This document shows, one piece after another, positions 1-8,821 of a stretch of DNA of 38,438 bases. Location: positions 1 to 38,438 of the forward strand of contig CAIYRQ010000166.1 of NCBI GenBank assembly GCA_903928635.1, read 5' to 3'. The notes beneath the pieces were generated by a model. That model did no database searches, had not been told where the DNA came from, and saw only the letters and a program-made list of their open reading frames with translations. The position numbers and the translations under genes were made by a program. Each line of letters begins with the position of its first letter. Within the stretch, counting starts at the first letter, position 1. This DNA is from an uncultured beta proteobacterium. GTDB taxonomy: Bacteria; Pseudomonadota; Gammaproteobacteria; Burkholderiales; Burkholderiaceae_C.

Positions 1-546
1 CTGCTGGCCGCGCCTGACGTATCCACCGCTATTGGCGTGCGAGATCGCACCATGCTGGAGTTGATGTACGCCAGCGGCCTGCGCGTGAGCGAGCTGGTGG
101 ACCTGCGCACCTTGAACCTGGGCCTGAACGACAACGTGCTGCGCGTGTTGGGCAAGGGCTCCAAAGAACGCTTGGTGCCTTTTGGTGAAGTGGCCAGTCA
201 ATGGCTGCGGCAGTACCTGGCCAGCGCGCGCCCCGAATTGTTGGCGGGAAAACAAAGCGAAGACCTGTTTGTCACCACCCAGGGTGCGCAGGCGGGCAGC
301 GCCATGTCGCGGGTGATGTTCTGGATGGTGGTGAAGAAATACGCGTTGGCGGCAGGCATTCGCTCTGCGCTCTCGCCCCACACCTTGCGCCACGCGTTTG
401 CCACCCACCTGCTCAACCATGGTGCGGATTTGCGTGCGGTGCAATTGCTGCTGGGCCACGCTGATATTTCTACCACCACGATTTACACCCATGTGGCCCG
501 GGAGCGGCTGGCCCAGCTGCACGCAGCCCACCATCCCAGGGGCTGA
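1..546 (+). CDS. xerD: Site-specific tyrosine recombinase XerD (5' truncated by window edge)
   Basis: The reading frame is open from base 1, so the N-terminal core-binding domain lies outside the window; 181 residues remain of a family of about 300. The whole catalytic domain is visible. In numbering of the visible part these are Arg28 (ASGLRVSEL), Lys52 (GKGSKER), His127 and Arg130 (HTLRHAF), His153 (LLGHADIS) and the nucleophile Tyr162 (IYTHV). The C-terminal tail ending in LHAAHHPRG is typical of XerD rather than XerC. With XerC it would resolve chromosome dimers at dif under FtsK control. It converges on the EamA gene with an 11-bp gap. I see no sign of a phage or integron integrase. Confidence 0.95.
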   Translation: MLAAPDVSTAIGVRDRTMLELMYASGLRVSELVDLRTLNLGLNDNVLRVLGKGSKERLVPFGEVASQWLRQYLASARPELLAGKQSEDLFVTTQGAQAGSAMSRVMFWMVVKKYALAAGIRSALSPHTLRHAFATHLLNHGADLRAVQLLLGHADISTTTIYTHVARERLAQLHAAHHPRG

Positions 547-557
547 GCGCTTTCGAC

Positions 558-1481
558 TCAGGCGGGTGCGCGCCCCACGCGTGGCAGCGACCACATGCCG
601 GTGGACAGCGTGGTGCCCAGCACAATGACCAGCCCGCAGATCAGCATCCAGGGCGTCACCGCTTCGCCGAGCAAGACCACGCCATAAACGATGGCAAATA
701 CCGGAATCGCAAAAGTCACCGACAGTGCCTTGGCCGGCCCTGCGCGTTCGATCAATCGGAAAAAAAGGATGTAGGCCAAGCCGGTGCACACCACGCCCAG
801 CGCCAGCACCGCACCCCAGGCCTCCAGCGGCACCGGCTGCGCGGGCCAAAACGCAACGGTGAGCGGCAACAGGGCCAAGGCGGCACCCAACTGGCTGCCG
901 GTGGCCGACACCAGCGATGGCAAACCTGCGAGATATCGCTTGGTGAAGCTGGCCGAGATGCCGTAGCACAGGCAGGCAAACAGGCAGGCCAGAACCCCCC
1001 AGCCGCTGGACAAGCCCGAGGCATCCGGCCGAAAGCTGGCCTTGTCCCAGGCCAGCATGCCCACCCCCACAAAACCAATCACCAAGCCCACGACCCGCGA
1101 ATTGCTGGGCCGGTCCTTCAACCAAACCCAGGCGATGGCTGCGCCAAACAGCGGCACCGTGGCGTTGATCAGCGAGGACAAACCCACCGTGATGGATTGC
1201 AGCGCATAGGTAAAGCACACAAAAGGAATCGCCGAATTCGTTACGCCCACCACCAGCACCAGCACCAGCTTCCAGTGCTCGCGCAAGCTGGCCGCGTGGC
1301 CCCGCGCCAGCAATATCGGCACCAAAAACAGTGCTGCAATGCTCACGCGCAGTCCCGCCGTAGCCACCGGGCCAAAAGCGACTGTGCCGATGCGCATGAA
1401 CAAGAACGACGCGCCCCAAATGGCCGCAAGAATTACAAATTCAACAATCCAGGAAGCTGGTCGCAGGGAGGCAGGGGTCAC
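558..1481 (-). CDS. EamA/DMT-superfamily permease
   Basis: This 307-residue inner-membrane protein has about ten hydrophobic segments in two tandem EamA repeats (roughly residues 15-145 and 165-300), the usual layout of drug/metabolite transporters such as RhaT- and YdcZ-like exporters. The N-terminus contains WGASFLFMRIG, typical of the first EamA helix. The start is a GTG whose bases overlap the ogt stop (GTGA, 4 bp), so translation is probably coupled to ogt. The substrate cannot be read from sequence. Its position as third gene of an alkylation-repair unit suggests, but does not show, export of a toxic metabolite or base. Confidence 0.88.
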   Translation of the reverse strand: MTPASLRPASWIVEFVILAAIWGASFLFMRIGTVAFGPVATAGLRVSIAALFLVPILLARGHAASLREHWKLVLVLVVGVTNSAIPFVCFTYALQSITVGLSSLINATVPLFGAAIAWVWLKDRPSNSRVVGLVIGFVGVGMLAWDKASFRPDASGLSSGWGVLACLFACLCYGISASFTKRYLAGLPSLVSATGSQLGAALALLPLTVAFWPAQPVPLEAWGAVLALGVVCTGLAYILFFRLIERAGPAKALSVTFAIPVFAIVYGVVLLGEAVTPWMLICGLVIVLGTTLSTGMWSLPRVGRAPA

Positions 1482-1975
1482 AAGGAACTTTCGAGGCGCA
1501 GCAAGGCAGTCTTGCGGTCAAGCCCACCAGCATAGCCGGTGAGCGCGCCGCTGCCGCCCACCACGCGGTGGCAGGGCACGATGATGGAGACTGGATTGCG
1601 TCCCACTGCTGCGCCTACTGCGCGCGATGCCATCGGGCGACCAACTGCACTCGCGATGGCGCCATAGCTCACGGTGCTTCCGGGCGCAATGCGCAGTAGT
1701 TGTTTCCACACCGCTTGTTGAAACGCGGTGCCGTATTGCATATCCAGCGCCACGTCAAATTGCGTACGCTGCCCGGCAAAGTATTCGGCGAGTTGGGTGT
1801 GGGCCTTGCGCAATAGCGGGTGCGAGGGCTCAACGCGCAGGTGTTGCAGGTTCGGTTGGTGCTTTTGCCCGTCAAACCACACACCGCACAGGCCGGTAGC
1901 GCTGGCAGCCAGCGTCATGGGTCCCAAGGGGCTGGCAAGGTGGCTGCGCACCACGTCCAGGGTGAAAAGTTTCAT
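1478..1975 (-). CDS. ogt: Methylated-DNA--protein-cysteine methyltransferase
   Basis: This 165-residue suicide enzyme transfers O6-methyl from guanine (and O4-methyl from thymine) to its own cysteine. The active site IIVPCHRVVGG places the acceptor at Cys135. The upstream SYGAIASAVGRPMASRAVG segment is the DNA-binding helix-turn-helix with the arginine finger. The ATG at 1975 is chosen over an upstream in-frame start at 2089 because it gives the canonical length and overlaps the stop of the Ada-AlkA gene as ATGA. It lies between the Ada-AlkA fusion and the EamA permease in one transcription unit. The fusion lacks the Ada C-terminal methyltransferase, so this gene supplies that activity as a separate protein. 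Confidence 0.93.
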   Translation of the reverse strand: MKLFTLDVVRSHLASPLGPMTLAASATGLCGVWFDGQKHQPNLQHLRVEPSHPLLRKAHTQLAEYFAGQRTQFDVALDMQYGTAFQQAVWKQLLRIAPGSTVSYGAIASAVGRPMASRAVGAAVGRNPVSIIVPCHRVVGGSGALTGYAGGLDRKTALLRLESSL

Positions 1976-3510
1976 GGTTGGGGTTCTCCAGGATGTGCCA
2001 GTGTGTGCCAGGCGCGCACCACCGCATAACTGCGCCAGGGCGACCAGGGGGCAAAGATGCGCTCCAGCGCTTGGGCGGGCGACTTGCAATGCTGCACATC
2101 GAGCGCGTTATGTAGGGCCACGTCATGGGCGGGCAGGGCGTCGGGCCAGCGCAGTGCGCGCATGGCAATGTACTGGGCCGTCCACGCGCCAATTCCTGGC
2201 AGCGCCTGCAATTGCGCAAGCGTTTTACCCACGTCGGCGCCGGGCGAGAGCACCAAGTCGCCTTGGTTCACTGCTTGCGCCAAGGCGAGGATGGCCGTTT
2301 GACGTTGACGCACGATGCCCAACTCGCCCAATTCAGAGGGCAGCGCAGTCGCCAGGGCTTTGGGTGTTGGAAACAATGTGTTCAAACCCGCCCATGGCGT
2401 TTGGACCGATTTGCCCCAGCGCGCAACAATGCGCTGCGCAAAGGTGCGGCCCGCCGCCACCGTGACCTGTTGGCCCAGAACTGCACGCACTGCCAATTCG
2501 AACCCATCCACGGTACCGGGTACGCGCAGCCCTTCCAGCCCCGCGAAGTGTTCGCCCAGCACGGCGTTAATGGCCATTGGATCGGCATCCAGGTCCAACC
2601 AGGCGCGTACTTTTTCTACAACCTGGGGCAGGGCAGGCGTCAGGCTCGCGCTCACACGCAGGTGCACCGTGTTGCGTTCGGGGTCCAACCGGCAGTGCAC
2701 CCAGCCCTGCAAGACAGTGCCCGCAGAACCCAATGACAGGGTTCGGGCCACCGACAGGGTCGGCAGATCCACCCACTCCACACCCACCAGCGCTCGCTGG
2801 GCGATGAAGCCCAGCATGGCCTTCACATCGTAGGGCGGGCGGTAGCTCAGTTTGAGTTGCAGAGCCTCTTCGGCGTTACCGCCCGCCGGGGCGGTTTTTG
2901 ACGCCTTGCGCAGCGCCGTCGGAGCAAGTCGGTAATGCTCCACGAATGCTGCGTTAAAGCGCCGCACGCTGGAAAAACCGCTGAGCTGCGCCACCTGCAC
3001 CATGCTCAATGCCGTGTCGGTGAGCAACTGCTTGGCGGTCAGCAGACGGCGGGTTTGCAGGTATTGCAAAGGGCTCACGCCCCATTGCGCTTCAAAAATG
3101 CGGCGCAAGTGCCGCTCGCTCACGCCCAGTCGCTGGGCCATCGCTTGCGCGTCCGTGGCATGTGCTGCGCTGTGAGCGCCAAGCTGTGCGTCCAGCCACT
3201 TCGCGGCTTCATGGGCCAAGATGCTGCCCGCATCCTGTGTCGACCAAGCTGTGCCCTGTATCAAGCCCGCTCTCGGGGCAAGCTCCGGGCGGCAGCGCAG
3301 GCAGGGCCGAAAGCCCGCGCGTTCGGCTTGGGCTGCCAGGGCAAAGAAGCGGCAGTTTTCGCGCTTGGGAGTGCGGACCTTGCACACAGGGCGGCAGTAA
3401 ATGCCGGTGGAGGTCACACCAGTGAAAAAACGCCCGTCAAACCGCGCGTCCCGTGCCTTGAGGGCCAGGTAGTGCGCGTCGTCATGAAGCGTTGGTGAAT
3501 GGGCGGGCAT
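1972..3510 (-). CDS. Ada regulator / AraC HTH / AlkA 3-methyladenine DNA glycosylase fusion
   Basis: A 512-residue three-part protein. Residues about 8-80 form the Ada zinc domain with Cys39, Cys43, Cys70 and Cys73; Cys39 in TGIYCRPVC corresponds to the methylphosphotriester acceptor of E. coli Ada. Residues about 95-195 are an AraC-type double helix-turn-helix (GVSERHLRRIFEAQWGVSP). From about 215 to the end is an AlkA glycosylase with the helix-hairpin-helix LPGIGAWTAQYIAMRAL and catalytic Asp463 (LPAHDVAL). It probably senses methylated phosphate backbone, activates its own operon and excises alkylated bases. The ATG at 3510 is preferred; an in-frame TTG at 3516 is possible. A TATGAT lies exactly 6 nt before this ATG. 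The gene overlaps ogt by 4 bp. Confidence 0.93.
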   Translation of the reverse strand: MPAHSPTLHDDAHYLALKARDARFDGRFFTGVTSTGIYCRPVCKVRTPKRENCRFFALAAQAERAGFRPCLRCRPELAPRAGLIQGTAWSTQDAGSILAHEAAKWLDAQLGAHSAAHATDAQAMAQRLGVSERHLRRIFEAQWGVSPLQYLQTRRLLTAKQLLTDTALSMVQVAQLSGFSSVRRFNAAFVEHYRLAPTALRKASKTAPAGGNAEEALQLKLSYRPPYDVKAMLGFIAQRALVGVEWVDLPTLSVARTLSLGSAGTVLQGWVHCRLDPERNTVHLRVSASLTPALPQVVEKVRAWLDLDADPMAINAVLGEHFAGLEGLRVPGTVDGFELAVRAVLGQQVTVAAGRTFAQRIVARWGKSVQTPWAGLNTLFPTPKALATALPSELGELGIVRQRQTAILALAQAVNQGDLVLSPGADVGKTLAQLQALPGIGAWTAQYIAMRALRWPDALPAHDVALHNALDVQHCKSPAQALERIFAPWSPWRSYAVVRAWHTLAHPGEPQP

Positions 3511-3522
3511 GGCCAAATCATA
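3511..3522 (-). promoter_or_regulatory. Candidate -10 element of a leaderless ada-alkA transcript
   Basis: On the minus strand TATGAT (3522 to 3517) is followed by six bases and then the ATG at 3510. This spacing would put the transcription start at or within a base or two of the start codon. I see no Shine-Dalgarno. No good -35 hexamer is visible, which would fit an activator-dependent promoter driven by methylated Ada. Confidence 0.4.
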
Positions 3523-3591
3523 CGCATGGTGTAGCGCGGTGGCTGGCCGTTTCCGGACATGTGACCGACGCGTGCACTCGAGAGGCGCACC

Positions 3592-3597
3592 TACAAT
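3592..3597 (+). promoter_or_regulatory. Candidate -10 box for the LPS-core operon
   Basis: TACAAT matches five of six bases of the sigma-70 -10 consensus and lies 57 bp before the phosphomannomutase ATG in the divergent spacer with ada-alkA. There is no convincing -35 at 16-18 bp. The call rests on the hexamer and its position only. Confidence 0.3.
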
Positions 3598-3654
3598 CTG
3601 AACCAGAGCTCGACTCTCGTCGATACCGTTATTGATTCAGTACCTGAAGGATCT

Positions 3655-5037
3655 ATGCATCTCTCCCCCAGCATTTTCAAAGCCTACGACATTCGGGGCG
3701 TGGTGCCGTCCACGCTGACCGCCGAGGTAGCACGTGGCTTGGGCCGCGCGTTTGGCACGATTGCATTGCGCCAAGGTGAGCACACCGTGGCGGTGGGGCG
3801 CGACGGGCGGCTGAGCGGCCCGGACATGGCCGGCGCGCTGATGCAGGGCTTGCAAGAAGCAGGCGTACAGGTGATTGACGTGGGCATGGTGACCACGCCC
3901 ATGCTGTACTTTGCAGCATGCACTTTGTGCAGCAGCGGTATTCAGGTCACAGGCAGTCACAACCCCCGCGACTACAACGGCTTCAAGATGGTGATGGGTG
4001 GCAAAGCCATTTACGGCGAAGAAATCCAAGCCCTGCGCAGCATGATGGAGGCCGAGAGTTGGACGCTTCAAGGCGGCGGCGCAGTGCGCGGCGTCGATGT
4101 GTTGCCGGCCTACCAAGCCCGCATCGTGGACGACATTCGCCTGGCGCGGCCGCTCAAAATTGTGGTGGACTGTGGCAACGGTATTGCAGGCGCCTCGGCC
4201 CCGGCGATTCTGCGCGCTATTGGCTGCGAGGTGACTGAGCTGTTTAGCGAGGTGGACGGCAACTTTCCCAACCACCACCCCGACCCCAGCAAGCCCGAAA
4301 ACTTGCGCGACCTGATCGCCGCCCTGCAAAGCAGCGATGCCGAATTGGGCTTGGCATTTGATGGCGACGGCGACCGCCTGGGTATCGTCACCCGTGACGG
4401 CAGCAATATCTACCCCGACCGGCAAATGATGCTGTTCGCCCAGGACGTGCTGTCGCGCGTGCCGGGTGGCACGATTGTGTTTGACGTGAAGTGTTCGCAG
4501 CGCCTGGCCCCCGCCATTGCGCAAGCGGGCGGCGTGCCACTGATGTTCAAAACCGGCCATTCGCTGATCAAAGCCAAGATGCGCGAGCTGGACTCGCCCC
4601 TGGGCGGCGAGATGAGCGGCCACATCTTTTTCAAAGAACGCTGGTTTGGCTTTGACGACGGTACCTACGCGGGCTGCCGTTTGCTGGAAATTGTGAGCAA
4701 AGTGGCCGACTCCAACGCGCTCTTGCACAGCTTGCCGACCAGTTTTTCCACGCCGGAACTCAATGTGAGCTGTGCCGAGGGCGAACCGCATACCTTGGTG
4801 ACGCAGCTGGTGGCAAAGGCCGACTTTGCAGCACCCGCGGTGCTCAACACGATTGACGGATTGCGCGTGGATTGGCCCGATGGCTTTGGTCTGGTGCGTG
4901 CGTCCAACACGACGCCGGTACTGGTGCTGCGCTTTGAGGGCCACACGCCCGAGGCGCTGCAGCGCATTGAGGCGGCCATGCTGGCGCTGCTGCGCTCGGT
5001 CAAACCCGACGCGCAGTTTGCGCTGGCGGCGCACTGA
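3655..5037 (+). CDS. Phosphomannomutase/phosphoglucomutase (AlgC/ManB type)
   Basis: A 460-residue alpha-D-phosphohexomutase, full family length, interconverting hexose 1- and 6-phosphates for nucleotide-sugar, LPS and exopolysaccharide synthesis. The N-terminus IFKAYDIRGVVP is characteristic. Ser101 in TGSHNPRDYNG is the phosphoserine. The metal loop is DGDGDRLGI (about residue 240). The sugar-binding loop is GGEMSGHIFF. The C-terminal phosphate loop is RASNTTPVLVLRFE. The ATG is preceded by GAAGGA at good spacing. waaC follows after 6 bp, so the two are surely cotranscribed, placing the enzyme in lipopolysaccharide core supply. Whether mannose or glucose phosphate is the main substrate cannot be told from sequence. 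Confidence 0.94.
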   Translation: MHLSPSIFKAYDIRGVVPSTLTAEVARGLGRAFGTIALRQGEHTVAVGRDGRLSGPDMAGALMQGLQEAGVQVIDVGMVTTPMLYFAACTLCSSGIQVTGSHNPRDYNGFKMVMGGKAIYGEEIQALRSMMEAESWTLQGGGAVRGVDVLPAYQARIVDDIRLARPLKIVVDCGNGIAGASAPAILRAIGCEVTELFSEVDGNFPNHHPDPSKPENLRDLIAALQSSDAELGLAFDGDGDRLGIVTRDGSNIYPDRQMMLFAQDVLSRVPGGTIVFDVKCSQRLAPAIAQAGGVPLMFKTGHSLIKAKMRELDSPLGGEMSGHIFFKERWFGFDDGTYAGCRLLEIVSKVADSNALLHSLPTSFSTPELNVSCAEGEPHTLVTQLVAKADFAAPAVLNTIDGLRVDWPDGFGLVRASNTTPVLVLRFEGHTPEALQRIEAAMLALLRSVKPDAQFALAAH

Positions 5038-5043
5038 AGCGCG

Positions 5044-6054
5044 ATGCGCGTTTTGATCGTCAAGCTGTCGTCCTTGGGCGACGTGGTGCAGACGATGCCG
5101 GTGGTGCACGACATCCTGGCGGCCTTCCCGCGCGCCCAGATTGACTGGGTGGTGGAAGAAGCCTTTGCTCCCTTGGTGCAAGAGGTGAGCGGTGTGCGGC
5201 GCGTGCTGCCGATTGCACAGCGGCGTTGGCGCAAGTCCTGGTTTTCTGCGCCCACCAAGGCCGAGCGTGCTGCATTCACTCAACTGCTTCAGGCCCAGGA
5301 CTACGATGCGGTGATTGATTTTCAAGGCCTCATCAAGTCCGCGCTTGTGGCCCGCAGCGCGCAACTGGCCAAGGGCGGCTTTCGTGCCACCTATGCCAAC
5401 GCCAGCGAAATGTGTTCTTACGAGTGGCCGGTGCGCTGGTTGCTGGACCGCTTGGTGCCCATGCCAAAGCGCATTCATGCGGTGGCACGCTACCGTCTGC
5501 TGGCTGCCAAAGCGCTGGGTTACAGCACGGAGGGCGCCGCTACCTACCCGCTCATGGCCTGGACTTCTGCCTCTGCCACACAAGAGCGCTTGGGTGTGGT
5601 GCTGGCACACGGCACAACGCGCGCTGATAACGAGTGGCCGGAAAGCCAGTGGATCGCTCTGGGCCAGAAACTCATTGCCGAGGGCCACACGGTGGAGCTG
5701 CCCCAGGCGGGTGCGCTGGAGCTGGCGCGGGTAGAACGCATCGCGCTGGCGCTGGGCCCGCAAGCGCGCATCTGGCCAGCGCTGACATTGGCCGAGATCG
5801 CGCAGCGCATGGCGACGTGCAGCGGCGTCGTGGGCGTGGACTCAGGTCTGAGCCATATGGCTGTGGCCTTGGATGTGCCACATGTGCAAATTTTCAGCCA
5901 GGCGCGTGCCTGGCGCGCCGGACCGGTGGGATGCGCCCACCAGGTGGCAGTGGGCGGAAACGCTGCGCCTAGTGTGGACGTGGTGTGGAATGCTTGGCAA
6001 AAGGTGCAATCCATCTATGCCGTCAGTCATCCCCCGCCACTGTCGGTGACCTGA
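5044..6054 (+). CDS. waaC: Lipopolysaccharide heptosyltransferase I
   Basis: A 336-residue GT9 glycosyltransferase that adds the first L-glycero-D-manno-heptose to Kdo2-lipid A on the cytoplasmic face. The N-terminal KLSSLGDVVQTMPVV motif contains the catalytic-type aspartate, and WVVEEAFAPLV is typical of WaaC rather than WaaF. The C-terminal donor loop reads GVVGVDSGLSHMAVALDVP. It begins 6 bp after the mutase, and its stop is separated from the waaA ATG by only two bases. The unit therefore supplies two consecutive inner-core transferases. ADP-heptose biosynthesis genes are not in this window. Confidence 0.93.
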   Translation: MRVLIVKLSSLGDVVQTMPVVHDILAAFPRAQIDWVVEEAFAPLVQEVSGVRRVLPIAQRRWRKSWFSAPTKAERAAFTQLLQAQDYDAVIDFQGLIKSALVARSAQLAKGGFRATYANASEMCSYEWPVRWLLDRLVPMPKRIHAVARYRLLAAKALGYSTEGAATYPLMAWTSASATQERLGVVLAHGTTRADNEWPESQWIALGQKLIAEGHTVELPQAGALELARVERIALALGPQARIWPALTLAEIAQRMATCSGVVGVDSGLSHMAVALDVPHVQIFSQARAWRAGPVGCAHQVAVGGNAAPSVDVVWNAWQKVQSIYAVSHPPPLSVT

Positions 6055-6056
6055 CC

Positions 6057-7385
6057 ATGGCCGCTCCCACGATTGCAATCCGCGATTCCGAAGGCGCTTG
6101 GTATGAGCGTCTGGCACTGGGTGCATACAGCGCCATGGTGGTTTTTGCCCAGCCCATGTTACGTCGCAAACTGCGCCAGCGCGCCAAGCAGGAACCTCTG
6201 TATGCGCAGGACGTCGAGCAGCGGTTTGGCTTTTATGACGGCGCACCGCCCGCGCCTGGTGAACTGGTATGGATCCACGCCGTATCGCTGGGCGAAACCC
6301 GCGCGGTGGCCTCGCTCGTTGGACATTTGCGTCAGGCACTGCCGGGCACGCGGCTCTTGCTCACCCACGGTACTGCCACGGGGCGGGAGGCCGGGCGGAG
6401 CTTGCTGCGCGATGGCGATATTCAGGTGTGGCAGCCCTGGGACACGCCGCAAGCGGCGCACCGTTTTGTGCAGCACTTTCAACCGCGCATCGGTCTCTTG
6501 ATGGAGACCGAAGTCTGGCCCAATCTGGTGCGTGCCTGTAACGAAGCGGATGTGCCTCTGTGCCTGGTCAATGCGCGCTTGAGTGTCAAGTCACTTCGTC
6601 AGTCGCAACGACTGGCGTGGCTGGCAGTGCCCGCGTTTCGTGGCTTGTCGGCCATTTGGCCGCAAACCGAGGACGACGCCCGTCGTCTGCGCCTGCTTGG
6701 CGCCACCGTGCAGTCGCCCTTGGGTAATTTGAAGTTTGATACGACGCCTAACGCCGAACAATGTGCCCAAGGCCTGGCACTGCGCCAAGACGTTGGCAAG
6801 CCCGTCGTGCTGTTTGCCAGTTCGCGCGAAGGCGAAGAGCAGATGCTGCTGAATGCGCTGCGTGCCACCCCCAGCAACCGGTTGCGCACCGTGCAGTGGC
6901 TGCTCGTGCCGCGCCATCCGCAGCGCTTTGATGCGGTTGCGGCGCTGTTCAACAATGCGGGCTTGACTGTTTCGCGCCGTAGCCATGATGGTTGGAATTT
7001 TGCGCCCGCTGACGTGTGGTTGGGTGACAGCCTGGGGGACATGGCGGTGTATTACAGCTTGTCCGACCTTGCGTTGCTGGGCGGCAGTTTTGCGCCGCTG
7101 GGGGGGCAGAATTTGATCGAAGCCGCCGCCTGTGGGTGCCCGGTAGTGATGGGGCCGCATACCTTCAACTTCTCGCAGGCCGCGGAACTCGCCATTGATG
7201 AGGGTGCTGCGATAGCCGTTCACGACCTGGTACACGGGGTTCAAACGGCGCTGCGTCTGGTCAATGACACGGCATCATTGGAGGCGGCCAGCAGCGCATC
7301 GCTGGCCTTTGCTGCGCGACACCGCGGTGCAGCACTGCGCAGCTGCGCCCGGATTGTGGCTTTGTTGGCCTCGCGACGCGCCTAA
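6057..7385 (+). CDS. waaA: 3-deoxy-D-manno-octulosonic acid transferase (Kdo transferase)
   Basis: A 442-residue GT30 enzyme adding Kdo to lipid IVA, anchored to the inner membrane by a hydrophobic N-terminal stretch (about residues 20-36). Characteristic motifs are WIHAVSLGETRA (with the catalytic-base glutamate), LLMETEVWPNLV, and the donor-site APLGGQNLIEAAACGCPVVMGPHTFNF. An upstream in-frame ATG at 5985 lies inside waaC; the ATG at 6057, right after the waaC stop, gives the normal length. The N-terminal 15 residues before the membrane segment are a little longer than usual. It converges on tolC with a 22-bp gap in which I see no clear terminator. Confidence 0.94.
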   Translation: MAAPTIAIRDSEGAWYERLALGAYSAMVVFAQPMLRRKLRQRAKQEPLYAQDVEQRFGFYDGAPPAPGELVWIHAVSLGETRAVASLVGHLRQALPGTRLLLTHGTATGREAGRSLLRDGDIQVWQPWDTPQAAHRFVQHFQPRIGLLMETEVWPNLVRACNEADVPLCLVNARLSVKSLRQSQRLAWLAVPAFRGLSAIWPQTEDDARRLRLLGATVQSPLGNLKFDTTPNAEQCAQGLALRQDVGKPVVLFASSREGEEQMLLNALRATPSNRLRTVQWLLVPRHPQRFDAVAALFNNAGLTVSRRSHDGWNFAPADVWLGDSLGDMAVYYSLSDLALLGGSFAPLGGQNLIEAAACGCPVVMGPHTFNFSQAAELAIDEGAAIAVHDLVHGVQTALRLVNDTASLEAASSASLAFAARHRGAALRSCARIVALLASRRA

Positions 7386-7407
7386 AGCACGGCTGGTCTG
7401 ATCGAGA

Positions 7408-8751
7408 CTATTTCGCCAGCAGTGCGTTGACGGGTTGCAGGTCGGCTTCGGCCAAGGTGCCGCTGGCTTGGCGCAAGCGCAGACTGCCCATCAACACGTC
7501 ATAGCGCGCCTTGGACAGTTTGGCCTTGGTGTCATAGACCTGGCTTTGGGCATTGAGAACATCGATATTGATGCGCACACCCACCTGGTAGCCCAGTTTG
7601 TTGGCTTCCAGCGCGCTTTGGCTGGAAATATCAGCCGCCTCATAGGCCTTGACCTGGCCCAAGCCTGATTCCATTCCGAAAAATGCAGCGCGCGTGCCCT
7701 GTGCCACTGTGCGCATTGCAGACTCCAAATCCGCACGGGCTTTTTCTTCGAGAGACACGGTCTCTTTTACGCGGTTCTGAATAGAGAAGCCAGCAAACAG
7801 GGGCAGGCTGAAGTTCACACCGATGGATGCGGCGTTGCTGCCATAGTTGGCTCCGATGGTGGCCGAACCATTGTTGCTGGTGGCTTGGTAGCCAGCCACC
7901 AAATCGAGCGTAGGTAAATTCGCCGCCCGCGCTTTTCGCATTTCGAGCTGGGCCACATCCAGGGCCACTTGTAGCTGCTTGATGGCCGGGTGCTCCGATT
8001 GCGAACGGCTGACCCACGTCTCCACGTCGGCGGCCGCGAAGGTATCCAATGCCACAGGTTCCACCAGGGTCTTGGGTTGCGCGGCACGCTGGCCGACCAG
8101 CTGCGCCAGCGCCAGGTTCTTGACCCGCAGGTCATTGTCTGCAGCAATCTCCTGGGCCGTTACCAAATCAAAGCGCGCTTGGGCCTCACGTGTATCGGTA
8201 ATCGTGGCCGTGCCCACTTCAAAATTGCGCTTGGCAGAAGCGAGCTGCTCTTGAACTGCTGCCTTTTGTGCCTTTACGAAGGTCAGGCTGTCGCTGGAGG
8301 CCAGAACATCGAAGTACGCCTGGCTCAGGCGAACGATCAAGTCCTGTTCGGCCGCCTTGAGCGCCGCAGTCGCTTGGTCATTGGAGCGAAGGCTTTGCTG
8401 GTAGGTAGCGTCATCTGCCGGGTGGTACAGCGGGTGCGAAGCGCTGATGCCAGCCGTTTGCGTGGTGTAACCGCGATCGATCGTGCCTGCGCCAGGCAGG
8501 GACTTGCTCTCGTAATTGGAGCCGGAATATCCCGAAGTCAAGCCCACCTTGGGCAGCACCAGCGAGCGCGCCTGATCGGCTTTGTACAAGGTGGCGTCGT
8601 ATTGGGCTTTGGCGGACTGGTAGTTGGCGTCATAGGCCCGGGCCGCTGTGTACAGATCGACCAAGCTTTGTGCCTGTGCCGATGCACCCAAGCCCAATGC
8701 AAGCAGGATAGGCAAAAGGCGGAAATTGGAATGGAATGAAATGCTGGGCAT
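7408..8751 (-). CDS. tolC: TolC family outer-membrane efflux channel
   Basis: A 447-residue precursor with a clean signal peptide (positively charged start, hydrophobic core, cleavage after ASAQA near residue 27) and two outer-membrane-factor repeats rich in coiled-coil helices. TolC-like phrases include SLVDLYTAARAYDANYQSA, ATITDTREAQARFDLV and YQVGVRINIDVLNAQSQVYDTK. It forms the trimeric channel used by RND pumps and type I secretion. It is last in a pcm-rhodanese-tolC unit, 70 bp after the rhodanese stop. It could be the exit duct for the RND pump encoded about 1.2 kb upstream on the same strand, which has no outer-membrane gene of its own; that pairing is inferred. Confidence 0.93.
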   Translation of the reverse strand: MPSISFHSNFRLLPILLALGLGASAQAQSLVDLYTAARAYDANYQSAKAQYDATLYKADQARSLVLPKVGLTSGYSGSNYESKSLPGAGTIDRGYTTQTAGISASHPLYHPADDATYQQSLRSNDQATAALKAAEQDLIVRLSQAYFDVLASSDSLTFVKAQKAAVQEQLASAKRNFEVGTATITDTREAQARFDLVTAQEIAADNDLRVKNLALAQLVGQRAAQPKTLVEPVALDTFAAADVETWVSRSQSEHPAIKQLQVALDVAQLEMRKARAANLPTLDLVAGYQATSNNGSATIGANYGSNAASIGVNFSLPLFAGFSIQNRVKETVSLEEKARADLESAMRTVAQGTRAAFFGMESGLGQVKAYEAADISSQSALEANKLGYQVGVRINIDVLNAQSQVYDTKAKLSKARYDVLMGSLRLRQASGTLAEADLQPVNALLAK

Positions 8752-8821
8752 GAGGAAGTTTCTCGTGAAGGAAGTCGTGGCTTACGCGAATCGTGAAGGG
8801 GCAGGAAGGGATTGCGAAAAA

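Noticed and set aside
1-546. xerD as an integron or phage integrase
   Set aside because: The C-terminal tail and catalytic spacing are those of housekeeping XerD, and no att-like or cassette repeats follow.
3637-5763. A 708-codon antisense open frame over phosphomannomutase and waaC
   Set aside because: Same codon-bias shadow: low-complexity His/Gln/Arg composition, no start context, no recognisable domain.
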